A DNA stretch of 64,000 nucleotides from Actinomycetales bacterium JB111 (GTDB lineage Bacteria; Actinomycetota; Actinomycetes; Actinomycetales; Actinomycetaceae): NCBI GenBank assembly GCA_900163555.1, contig FUHX01000033.1:28424-92423 (forward strand), read 5' to 3'. The first letter of the stretch is position 1; the number at the start of each line of letters is the position of its first letter. The notes below the pieces were generated by a model. The model did no database searches and was not told the DNA's origin. It saw nothing but the letters and a program-made list of their open reading frames with translations. Positions 54,941 through 62,599 of the stretch are shown here, piece by piece. A program made the position numbers and the translations under genes.

Positions 54941-55996
54941 GTGACCCGGGACGACAGCGCGACCATGCTCACCATGCTGCACGAGATCGCGCCCGGAACC
55001 GTGCTGCGAGAAGGCGTCGACCGCATCCTGCGCGGCAGGACCGGGGCGATCATCGTCCTCGGCTGGGACCCCGCCGTCGAGTCCATCAGCTCCGGCGGGT
55101 TCGACCTCGACGTCGAGCTCAACGCCACGCGCCTGCGTGAGCTGTCCAAGATGGACGGCGCCGTCATCGTCGACCGGGCCCGAGGGCGGATCCGCCGCGC
55201 CAACGTGCAGCTCATGCCGAGCACGAGCATCGAGACGACGGAGTCGGGGATGCGGCACCGCACGGCGCAGCGCACCGCGAAGCAGACCGGCCACCCCGTC
55301 ATCTCCGTCAGCCAGTCCATGGGGACGGTCGCGCTCTACGTCGGGGACTACCACCACGTCGTCACCGAGTCCGCAGCCGTCCTCGCCAAGGGCGACCTCG
55401 CGCTCACCGCCCTCGAGCGGTACCGCGCCCGCCTCGACGAGCTCCTCGCCACGTTCACGGCCCTCGAGGTCGAGGACGTGGTGACCGTCCGGGACGTCGT
55501 CACGGTCGTGCAGCGGATGGAGATGCTGCGCCGCATCTCCGCAGACGTCGAGTCGGCGGCCGTCCAGGCCGGCGTGGACGGCCAGCTGCTGCGGCTCCAG
55601 CACGACGACCTGATGATGGGCGTCGCGGCCGAGCGCCGGCTCCTCGTGCGGGACTACGTCCCCTCCGGCGCCTGGTCGGACGTGCGCGTGACCCTCGACT
55701 CGCTCTCCTCCGCGGACCTGGTCGATCTCTCCGTCATCGCCCGGTCGATGCGACTCGGAGGCCCCGGGGGCGCCGACCTCGACACCGCCGCCAGCCCGCG
55801 GGGGCACCGCCTCATCGCGAAGATCCCCCGCCTGCCCGAGGCCGTGGCACGGGCGATCGTCGGGCACTTCGACTCGCTGCAGTCGCTGCTCGCCGCGACC
55901 ACCGACGAGCTGCAGGCCGTCGAGGGCGTGGGGCGCGCCCGCGCCTTCGCCGTGCGCGAGGGCCTCGGTCGCGTCGCGGAGACGTCGCTGACCTGA
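54941..55996 (+). CDS. disA: DNA-integrity scanning diadenylate cyclase
   Basis: Makes cyclic di-AMP from two ATP and scans DNA; 351 residues. The DAC domain has the catalytic DGA motif at 72-74 (SKMDGAVIVDRARG) and RHR at 105-107 (ESGMRHRTAQR), almost at the residue numbers of characterised DisA proteins. A helical linker follows, then the C-terminal helix-hairpin-helix DNA-binding domain (LQAVEGVGRARAFAVREGL). The GTG at 54941 has GAGGAG 4 nt upstream; 51 further in-frame codons upstream are Ala/Gly-rich and look non-coding. A TAAGAT box at 54897-54902 may give it its own promoter downstream of radA. Confidence 0.95.
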   Translation: MTRDDSATMLTMLHEIAPGTVLREGVDRILRGRTGAIIVLGWDPAVESISSGGFDLDVELNATRLRELSKMDGAVIVDRARGRIRRANVQLMPSTSIETTESGMRHRTAQRTAKQTGHPVISVSQSMGTVALYVGDYHHVVTESAAVLAKGDLALTALERYRARLDELLATFTALEVEDVVTVRDVVTVVQRMEMLRRISADVESAAVQAGVDGQLLRLQHDDLMMGVAAERRLLVRDYVPSGAWSDVRVTLDSLSSADLVDLSVIARSMRLGGPGGADLDTAASPRGHRLIAKIPRLPEAVARAIVGHFDSLQSLLAATTDELQAVEGVGRARAFAVREGLGRVAETSLT

Positions 55997-56082
55997 GCCG
56001 GCGGGCTGCTCTCCGTGGCCGGGGACCGGCGTCGGTCGGTGCGCGGTATCAACCAGAGCGGGCCGTCAGCCAGCCCGCGGCG

Positions 56083-56823
56083 TCAGCCCGCGGCGTCGGA
56101 GGGGGACTCCTCGCCGTCGGACGGGGTCTCGGGCGGCGGCGCCTCCTCGAGCGTGAAGACGCGGGCCGCGTCCGCCCACTCGACCCCGTCCACCGTGATC
56201 GCGGCGCGATACGTTCCAGGCGTGACCGGGGCGGCGTCCTCGGGGCAGCCCTCGCTCGACCGGGTACCCGGCCACTCGACCTCGGAGTCCGAGGAACCGT
56301 CCGGACCCAGCAGAAGCATCCGCGAGTCGTCCGGCGCGCAGTGCGCGGACGACCAGACTGCGTCGTTCCCCGAGCTGACCGTGACGACCATCTGCGAGAG
56401 ACCGGCGTCGACCAGGCAGTCCAGCTGACCCGTGTTCGTCACCGAGATCGCGAACGTGACGGGAGTGCCCGCGTACCGGCCGGAGGGCTCCATGGAGACC
56501 TCGAGGTCCTCCGTCACGCAGTCGACCGGGTCGCCGCCCGGGGCGACCTGGGCCGTCGTCGCGTCGTCGGACGAGGTCTCGGAGGCGGACTCGGTGGACG
56601 ACTCGGTCGGCGTCGGATCGTCCTCCTCGTCGTCGGACCCACCGAAGATGGCGCCGACAGCCGCCCACACGCCCCAGATGATCAGCGCCAGGACGAGGAG
56701 GAGCGCGACGAGCACGACGACCCTGCGTCGGATGATCGTTGCCCGGCTCGGCCGATTCCGCGCCCCGGCCGGTGGGCCGCTCCCGCGGCCACCAGCTCCC
56801 CCAGCAGAGTTCTGTTCCGGCAT
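56083..56823 (-). CDS. Membrane-anchored extracytoplasmic protein, hypothetical
   Basis: A 246-residue protein with a basic cytoplasmic N-terminus, one hydrophobic helix (VVVLVALLLVLALIIWGVWA, about 37-56), a Thr/Ser/Glu-rich linker, and a beta-rich extracytoplasmic domain with four cysteines that could form disulfides (VDCVTE, QLDCLVD, SSAHCAPD, SEGCPED). I name no family. The ATG at 56823 has a TACCGT box 6 nt upstream. Its position between disA and mutY resembles Rv3587c, a membrane protein in the M. tuberculosis radA-disA-mutY region; homology is inferred from context only. Confidence 0.72.
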   Translation of the reverse strand: MPEQNSAGGAGGRGSGPPAGARNRPSRATIIRRRVVVLVALLLVLALIIWGVWAAVGAIFGGSDDEEDDPTPTESSTESASETSSDDATTAQVAPGGDPVDCVTEDLEVSMEPSGRYAGTPVTFAISVTNTGQLDCLVDAGLSQMVVTVSSGNDAVWSSAHCAPDDSRMLLLGPDGSSDSEVEWPGTRSSEGCPEDAAPVTPGTYRAAITVDGVEWADAARVFTLEEAPPPETPSDGEESPSDAAG

Positions 56824-56829
56824 CCCCAC

Positions 56830-56896
56830 ACGGTAGGACGGATGCCGCCCGCGACCGCGGGGCCACGCCGATCGTGTCCGCCACACACGGCACACT
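56830..56896. promoter_or_regulatory. Divergent leaderless promoters of the membrane protein and mutY
   Basis: TACCGT on the minus strand (56830-56835) is 6 nt before the ATG at 56823. CACACT on the plus strand (56891-56896) is 6 nt before the mutY GTG at 56903. Confidence 0.5.
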
Positions 56897-56902
56897 GGAC
56901 CC

Positions 56903-57805
56903 GTGCACCCTCCCCCGTCCGCCGACCTGGACGCCCTGCGCGTGGCGATCGCCGAGCACTGGGCGGACCACGCGCGCGACCTGCCGTGGCGGGCGGCGTC
57001 GACGACGGCGTGGGGAGTGCTCGTCTCGGAGACCATGAGCCAGCAGACCCCCGTCGCCCGGGTCGCACCGTCCTGGACGGCATGGATGGAGCGGTGGCCG
57101 ACCCCAGCCGACCTCGCCGACGCCCCGACCGCCGACGTGCTGCGCGCCTGGGGCAGCCTCGGCTATCCCCGACGGGCGCTGCGGCTGCAGGAGTGCGCGG
57201 CGGCGATCGTGGAGCGGCACGGCGGGGTGGTGCCTCACGAGGAGGACGACCTGCTGGCCCTTCCCGGGGTGGGGCCGTACACGGCGGCGGCCGTGCGCGC
57301 CTTCGCGTACCGACGCCGCGCCGTCGTCCTCGACACGAACGTGCGGCGGGTGCTCGCCCGGACCGTCGGCGGGCGGGCCGCCCCGCCTCCGGGGGCGCCG
57401 AGCCGCTCCGAGCGTGAACTGGCCGCGGCGCTCCTCCCCGACGGAGACGAGGCGAGCGCCGAGTGGAACATCGGGCTCATGGAGTTCGGGGCGCTCATGT
57501 GCACGGCCCGCTCCCCGCGGTGCGACCAGTGCCCGGCGGCGGCCGCGTGCGCGTGGCGGCGCGCCGGCCACCCGGCCGACGAGCACGCCGCCCGGCGGCG
57601 GACCCAGACCTACGAGGGCACCGACCGCCAGGCGCGCGGCCGCGTCATGGCCCGCCTCCGCGAGGCCGCCGACGGGACCCTGCACTCGTGGGCCGAGCTC
57701 GTCTCCGTCGCATCGACCGACCCCGACCAGGCCCAGCGGGCCGTCGCCACGCTCCTCGCCGACGGACTCGTCGTCGAACGGGCGGGAGAGCTGAGGCTGC
57801 CGTGA
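56903..57805 (+). CDS. mutY: A/G-specific adenine glycosylase
   Basis: Removes adenine mispaired with 8-oxoguanine; 300 residues. The catalytic glutamate is E43 in SETMSQQTPVARV, the HhH-GPD motif is LPGVGPYTAAAVRAF with catalytic aspartate D144 (VVLDTNVRR), and the 4Fe-4S ligands C200, C207, C210 and C216 have C-x6-C-x2-C-x5-C spacing. The C-terminal MutT-like domain is replaced by a short winged-helix-like tail, as in other actinobacterial MutY. The GTG at 56903 is probably leaderless. Confidence 0.95.
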   Translation: MHPPPSADLDALRVAIAEHWADHARDLPWRAASTTAWGVLVSETMSQQTPVARVAPSWTAWMERWPTPADLADAPTADVLRAWGSLGYPRRALRLQECAAAIVERHGGVVPHEEDDLLALPGVGPYTAAAVRAFAYRRRAVVLDTNVRRVLARTVGGRAAPPPGAPSRSERELAAALLPDGDEASAEWNIGLMEFGALMCTARSPRCDQCPAAAACAWRRAGHPADEHAARRRTQTYEGTDRQARGRVMARLREAADGTLHSWAELVSVASTDPDQAQRAVATLLADGLVVERAGELRLP

Positions 57806-58257
57806 ACCCCGAGAACCGCATGGGCCCCAAGGACAGGAGGCCTCCGGCGTCGGACGCCCCGTCCCCGCCCGCCGGCATCCGAGCGATCCGGATGTCGCTC
57901 GTCGCGATGGCGGGCTGCGTCGTCGTGCTGGGGGTGCTCGGCATGGGACTCGCGGCGATGGCCGGCGACGCGCTCGACCCCTGGCCCGGTCTCACGATGA
58001 TGCTCGTCGGCCAGGCGGGGGCGATCCCGGCTCTTACGGCCGCGTTGCTCGGGCTGCGCCGGGCGGCCGCGGGCCGGGATCCGGGCGCGAGCGGCGTGCG
58101 CCGGGTGCTCCGGCTGACGGCGCCCGTCCTCCTGGGGGCGCTGCTCGTCGCTGTCGCCGCCTGGGTGTGGGCGGCGCCGGGCGCGTGGCTGTCGACGGTC
58201 GCGTGCGCGCTCGTGGCCGCCCAGGTCGCGATCATCAGCCGGCTGCTGTCGCGCTGA
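57802..58257 (+). CDS. Small four-helix membrane protein, hypothetical
   Basis: A 151-residue protein with a polar N-terminus and four hydrophobic segments (VAMAGCVVVLGVLGMGLAAM; LTMMLVGQAGAIPALTAALL; VLLGALLVAVAAWVWA; VACALVAAQVAIIS). The GTG at 57802 overlaps the mutY stop (GTGA), which argues for coupled translation with mutY; an ATG at 57820 is possible. I recognise no family. Confidence 0.7.
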   Translation: MNPENRMGPKDRRPPASDAPSPPAGIRAIRMSLVAMAGCVVVLGVLGMGLAAMAGDALDPWPGLTMMLVGQAGAIPALTAALLGLRRAAAGRDPGASGVRRVLRLTAPVLLGALLVAVAAWVWAAPGAWLSTVACALVAAQVAIISRLLSR

Positions 58258-58277
58258 CCGCGCGTTCGTGATCGACC

Positions 58278-58910
58278 TCAGAGGTCGAGGAGCATGCGGG
58301 TATTACCGAGGGTGTTCGGCTTGACCCGCGCGAGGTCGAGGAACTCGGCCACGCCGTCGTCGTGCGAGCGCATGAGTTCGGCCTGGACGTCGACCCCGAC
58401 CGGGGTGCCCTCGATGACCTCGAAGCCGTGCCGCGAGAAGAAATCGACCTCGAAGGTCAGGCAGAACACGCGCTTCAGACCGATCCGGCGGGCGCGGTCG
58501 ATGAGCTCCTCGAGGAGCAGGCCGCCGATGCCGCGGCGCAGGTGGTCCTGGTCGACGGCGAGCGTGCGGACCTCGCCGATGTCGTCCCACATGACGTGCA
58601 GGGCGCCGCAGCCGACGACCCGCATACCCTCGGGGGTGACCATCGGGTCCTCGGCCGGGCCGGGGGTGGGCTCCTCTACGGGGGCCGGTCCGCCGTCGTC
58701 GGGGGTCTCGTCCGCCGCGACCTCCGCGATCGTGAACTCCTGGATCGACTCGAAGTAGCTGACCAGGTCCTTGCGGATGAGCGTGTTGGCGAGCGCGTAC
58801 GGGCGGACGAGGGAGGCGACACGGCGCGTGTCCGCGACGACCGCCGGACGGACCGAGACGCCGGCCCTCGAGGACGCGGAGACGTCGCTGCGTGCCTGGC
58901 TGCTCGTCAT
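58278..58910 (-). CDS. argA: Amino-acid N-acetyltransferase, ArgA type
   Basis: GNAT acetyltransferase for the first step of arginine synthesis (N-acetylglutamate), of the short kinase-less type known from M. tuberculosis Rv2747; 210 residues. The acetyl-CoA loop is DQDHLRRGIGGLLLEELI, and the family-specific C-terminus DLARVKPNTLGNTRMLL is present. A polar Pro/Glu insert (about 67-95) is extra. The ATG at 58910 has a CATGAT box 6 nt upstream (58917-58922). No other arg gene is in the window. Confidence 0.9.
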   Translation of the reverse strand: MTSSQARSDVSASSRAGVSVRPAVVADTRRVASLVRPYALANTLIRKDLVSYFESIQEFTIAEVAADETPDDGGPAPVEEPTPGPAEDPMVTPEGMRVVGCGALHVMWDDIGEVRTLAVDQDHLRRGIGGLLLEELIDRARRIGLKRVFCLTFEVDFFSRHGFEVIEGTPVGVDVQAELMRSHDDGVAEFLDLARVKPNTLGNTRMLLDL

Positions 58911-58954
58911 CCCTCAATCATGCCAGGCCGGCTGCGGGCCACCCGGGTGGTCGA

Positions 58955-60691
58955 CTACGCGAACCCGGAGCCGATCCAGTCCCAGAACCCCTCGCCCATC
59001 GTCTCCTGGATCGTGTGCTCCTCCAGCCCAGCGGCGACGAGGGCGGAGTTGTACTGGGCCGTCGACCCGTCGTCGAACACGGAGGAGTGCCCGGTGGTCC
59101 CGTCGTAGCCGCGACCGTCGACCGTGCGGTCGTCGGTCGCCAGCTGATGCACGCCGTCCATCGTCGTGAGGTCCTCGCCAAAGATGCCGGAGTCCGCGAT
59201 CTTGTCACCGTTGTTCTCGACGTAGTAGACGCTGTCCTGGGGGACGTGCAGGTCACTGATCGAGTCGGTGCCGATGCCGGGTGAGGACATGAAGACGACG
59301 TCGTCCACCCCCGTGCCCGGGCGCTGGAGCGCGTGCCCGAGCGTGGTGGAGCCGTAGGAGTGGCCCATGGCGGTCAGGTGGGGATCGTCCGGGCGGGAGG
59401 CGTTGATGCCCCCGTAGAAGTTCGCCAGGTCCTCGCCGGCACGCTCCGCCGTGCCCTGCGTGAGCACGGAGTTGCTGCCGATGACGCCGTCCCACTGAGG
59501 CGCGTCGTAGCCGAGCCACGCGACCGTCGCCACGGTCTCGTCCGTGTGTCCGTAGCGGTCCAGCTCGCCCTCCATCGTGTCGCGCAGGTCGAGCATGTGG
59601 GAGTCGTAGGAGGCGAGCGAGTCGTCGACCGTGGTCGTGAAGCCCGGCGTGAGCCCCGTGACGTGGTCCGCGGTGTCGACGTTCCCGATCGCGACGGCGG
59701 CGTGGACGCGATCGCCCGACTCGGTGTCGAGGAGGAGCAGCTGCCGGGGAGCGCCATCGCCATCGATCTCGAGCGCCAGGGTGTTCTGGACGGCGATGAT
59801 CGAGTCGACGCGCGCCTGGGCGTCCTCCACGCGGCCGAGCGCATCGAGGTAGAGCTGGTCCATGCCGGGCCCCATGAACGCGCCGTCGAACTCCTCCAGG
59901 GCCGCCTCGGCCTCGGCGAACTGTTGCTCGGCGTCGGTCAGCTCGCCGTCGAGCCGGTTGCGGTTCGCCTCGTCGCGCGCGACCGCCGGGATCCCGTCCC
60001 GGTTGCCCACCAGGTCGGGATGCTCGTCGAGGATCTCCTGCCGCTGCGAGGGATCGAGCCCGTCCCACCACTCGGCGTTCTCGGCCGGCGTGCCGCCCGT
60101 GGGTGGTTCGGGCCAGTCGATGTCGCCGTCCTGCTCGCCGATGTCGGCGGCGGCCGCCAGGTTCGTCGTGCCCGAGTCGAGCTGGTCGCCCTCGGCGGAG
60201 TTGAGGACGGCCACCAACGTGGTGTCCGCCGAGTCCGCGAGCAGCAGGACCTCCCGCACGAGCGCGGCCACTGCCTCGACGGCCTCCTTCCGCTCGCGCT
60301 CGTACTCCGCCGCCTCGGCCTCGTCCGCGAAGCTCGCGGGCGGGATCTTGACGTCGGTGACGTCGCCGGTGCTGCCGATCGACACCTCCTTGGCCTGCGC
60401 GAGCGAGGTCGCCTCACCCACCTTGCGCTCCACCGCCGCGACGGTGTCCTCCGCCTCCGCGACCGCCGACCGGACGAGCGAGACCTCGTAGACGATCGAC
60501 TGGGCGCCGAACCCGATCGTGCGCCGTGTCGAGCCGGCCGCATCGGCTGCGTCCCCGGTCCACCCGTCCGGCGACGTCATCCCGTCGAGATCCTCGCTGA
60601 TCCCCTGCAGGGTGTCGCGGGCGGAGCCGAGCGAATCGACGTCGTTGCCGAGGCTCGAGGCCTTCCAGTCGAGGACGCTGCTCCACGTCAC
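58955..60691 (-). CDS. DUF1023 alpha/beta hydrolase with WXG-like N-terminal helices
   Basis: A 578-residue protein. Residues 1-100 form two amphipathic helices with a WTGDAADAA turn, like WXG100/LXG secretion-type N-termini. A long coiled-coil-rich middle follows (EWWDGLDPSQRQEILDEHPD is typical of the family), and the C-terminal alpha/beta hydrolase has nucleophile motif TAMGHSYGSTTLGHAL. There is no signal peptide. The GTG at 60691 overlaps the stop of the upstream gene (GTGA); a GTG one codon earlier (60694) is possible. The substrate is unknown; esterase or lipase activity is the usual guess. It may be a type VII-associated protein, but no ESX machinery is in view. Confidence 0.86.
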   Translation of the reverse strand: MTWSSVLDWKASSLGNDVDSLGSARDTLQGISEDLDGMTSPDGWTGDAADAAGSTRRTIGFGAQSIVYEVSLVRSAVAEAEDTVAAVERKVGEATSLAQAKEVSIGSTGDVTDVKIPPASFADEAEAAEYERERKEAVEAVAALVREVLLLADSADTTLVAVLNSAEGDQLDSGTTNLAAAADIGEQDGDIDWPEPPTGGTPAENAEWWDGLDPSQRQEILDEHPDLVGNRDGIPAVARDEANRNRLDGELTDAEQQFAEAEAALEEFDGAFMGPGMDQLYLDALGRVEDAQARVDSIIAVQNTLALEIDGDGAPRQLLLLDTESGDRVHAAVAIGNVDTADHVTGLTPGFTTTVDDSLASYDSHMLDLRDTMEGELDRYGHTDETVATVAWLGYDAPQWDGVIGSNSVLTQGTAERAGEDLANFYGGINASRPDDPHLTAMGHSYGSTTLGHALQRPGTGVDDVVFMSSPGIGTDSISDLHVPQDSVYYVENNGDKIADSGIFGEDLTTMDGVHQLATDDRTVDGRGYDGTTGHSSVFDDGSTAQYNSALVAAGLEEHTIQETMGEGFWDWIGSGFA

Positions 60692-61128
60692 CACGTAGCC
60701 GCACCCCCGCTCGTGCCGCGGCCGCCTACGACCGGTTCCGGAGTCGACGGGCGGACGGTCGCGCGAAGTATGGTCGCTGCCGCGGTCCCGAAGCGGAGCT
60801 CCCGGCCGTCGAGGGCTCGGAACTCGACCTCGTGGTCACTCGCGCGATCGACGACGACGCGGTACTGCTCGAAGCCCGCATCCACCACACGACGCGTCAC
60901 GAGCTCGCGGGCCCGTAGCCACTCCTCGTCGGACAGGGCTCGGGTCACCCCGAACGTGTAGTGGTGGATGTCGGGGGCCTCGACGTCGTTCGCGCTGCGT
61001 GCGCGCTGAACCTCGGGGCGGTTCTGCCGCCAGGACAGTGGTCCGATCTCCGTGTCGAGATCAGTCTTGATGTCAGCCGCAAGGATGCGGATCGACTCGT
61101 CGCGGCCGTTGCCTGCCAGATCGTCCAT
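60688..61128 (-). CDS. LppA-like small protein without lipobox
   Basis: A 146-residue soluble protein whose C-terminal half (YRVVVDRASDHEVEFRALDG then LRFGTAAATILRATV) resembles the end of mycobacterial LppA-family lipoproteins. No signal peptide or lipobox cysteine is present; it has no cysteine at all. The ATG at 61128 has AGGGA upstream. It overlaps the DUF1023 gene by 4 bp, so the two are probably co-translated. The family link is from memory of the motif and only moderate. Confidence 0.6.
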   Translation of the reverse strand: MDDLAGNGRDESIRILAADIKTDLDTEIGPLSWRQNRPEVQRARSANDVEAPDIHHYTFGVTRALSDEEWLRARELVTRRVVDAGFEQYRVVVDRASDHEVEFRALDGRELRFGTAAATILRATVRPSTPEPVVGGRGTSGGAATW

Positions 61129-61333
61129 GTGCGTCGTTCCCTGACCTGATCACCCGGCGCACGGCTGCTCCACGCGCCCCCGCACACACCGTGCCACGGC
61201 CCTGACCTGCTGTCATACCGTTCTCGACGCATTTGCGGGCAGAACTCCCCATCCCTCCGCCACGCTGCTCCTGCTATGCCCGGGACGGCCTACGAGCGGC
61301 ACCGAGATCGCGCGAACGGGCCACAATGGGGTC

Positions 61334-62194
61334 ATGGATTACGTCCTCTCCGCCCCCGAACAGATCACCGACGCCGTCGCCTACCACGGTGAGGGGCCGG
61401 TCTGGTCCCCCGAGTGGGGCGGCCTGCGATTCGTCGACATGCTCGCCGGCGATCTGCTGACCGTCCGCGATGACGGGTCCGTCGACCGCCTGCCCACCGG
61501 CTCGAAGGTCGCCGCCTTCGTGCGTCCGCGATCCTCGGGCGGGTACGTCGTCGGGACCGAGCGCGGCCTTGCGCTCGCGGACCGCGCCGATGACGAGCCG
61601 ACCCCGTGGCTCGAGCTGTGGGAGGAGCCGAACCTCCGCATGAACGAGGGCGGGTGCGACGCGTTCGGCAACCTGTACGCGGGCAACATGGCCTACGACC
61701 GGACGCCCGGCGTTGCCTCCCTGTTCCGGATCACGTCGGCCGGGGACGTCTCGACCGCGGTACCGGGCGTGACGACGTCGAACGGCTTCGACATCTCCCC
61801 CGACGGCTCCCTCGCGTACTACAACGACACGAGCGCCGGCGGCACGGAGATCTTCGACGTGACCGAGAGCGGCCTGGCGAACCGTCGTCGACTCGCAACC
61901 GTGGCGGAGGACGAGCGGCCCGACGGGCTCACGGTCGACTCCGAGGGCAACATCTGGGTGGCCCTGAACCGGGTCGGGAAGGTCCGGCTCTACGCCCCCG
62001 ACGGCACGGAGCTCGTCACCGTGGACCTCCCGGTCCAGAAGGTCACGGCGTGCACGCTCGGCGGCCCGGACGGCACGGACCTGCTGGTGACGACGTCGCG
62101 CGAGAACATGGACGACCCCGAGCCGGCGGCCGGCGCAGTCTTCCGACTTCGCGTGGCGATCCCGGGGCGCCCGATTCCGGCCTTCGCGGGCTGA
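61334..62194 (+). CDS. SMP-30/gluconolactonase/regucalcin family protein
   Basis: Six-bladed beta-propeller metal-dependent lactonase, 286 residues. The likely metal ligands by family alignment are E20 (HGEGPVW), N104 (RMNEGGCDAFGNLYAG), N150 (TTSNGFDISPDG) and D197 (RPDGLTVDSEG). The ATG at 61334 has a CACAAT box 6 nt upstream. Sugar-lactone hydrolysis is the usual activity. The 205 bp upstream, shared with the divergent LppA-like gene, shows nothing else recognisable. Confidence 0.9.
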   Translation: MDYVLSAPEQITDAVAYHGEGPVWSPEWGGLRFVDMLAGDLLTVRDDGSVDRLPTGSKVAAFVRPRSSGGYVVGTERGLALADRADDEPTPWLELWEEPNLRMNEGGCDAFGNLYAGNMAYDRTPGVASLFRITSAGDVSTAVPGVTTSNGFDISPDGSLAYYNDTSAGGTEIFDVTESGLANRRRLATVAEDERPDGLTVDSEGNIWVALNRVGKVRLYAPDGTELVTVDLPVQKVTACTLGGPDGTDLLVTTSRENMDDPEPAAGAVFRLRVAIPGRPIPAFAG

Positions 62195-62291
62195 CGAGCT
62201 CGCGGGCTGATGGGCTCAAGGGCTGATGGGCTCAAGGGCTGGCGCGCTCGCCGGCTGACAACCAGACAGCTTCAGCCCGAGCCCGCCGCCC

Positions 62292-62579
62292 TCAGTCCGG
62301 GAAGGCCGCCGCGGCAGCGTCGTCGTTCGAGCCGTAGCTGGTGGCGGCAGCCTCGAGGGCCTCCGCGTAGGAGTCCAGCTCCTGCACGAGCGCGTCCCGC
62401 TCTCCTGTCCACGCCGTGCCGAGCGCGGGCGCCCGGCGCGCTGACTGCGATCCGGGCATCGCCGAGTCGATGCTGTCGACGGCGCCGGCGAGGTCGACCC
62501 CGCTCACCGTGTCGGAGGCGTCGCGGGAGTTGCTTGCGGACTGATTGAGCTGATCGATCTGCACCTGGAAGTCACCCAC
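62292..62579 (-). CDS. WXG100-like helical protein
   Basis: A 95-residue all-helical protein beginning VGDFQVQIDQLNQSA, with a central turn containing WTGERDAL and an Ala-rich second helix, the layout of WXG100/ESX-type small proteins. I chose the GTG at 62579 (CACGAT box 7 nt upstream). The GTG at 62603 overlaps the HNH-gene stop as GTGA and is an equally valid coupled start, adding eight residues. A DUF1023 hydrolase with a similar N-terminus lies nearby. Confidence 0.65.
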   Translation of the reverse strand: MGDFQVQIDQLNQSASNSRDASDTVSGVDLAGAVDSIDSAMPGSQSARRAPALGTAWTGERDALVQELDSYAEALEAAATSYGSNDDAAAAAFPD

Positions 62580-62599
62580 GGGCACGATCGTGCCACGGC

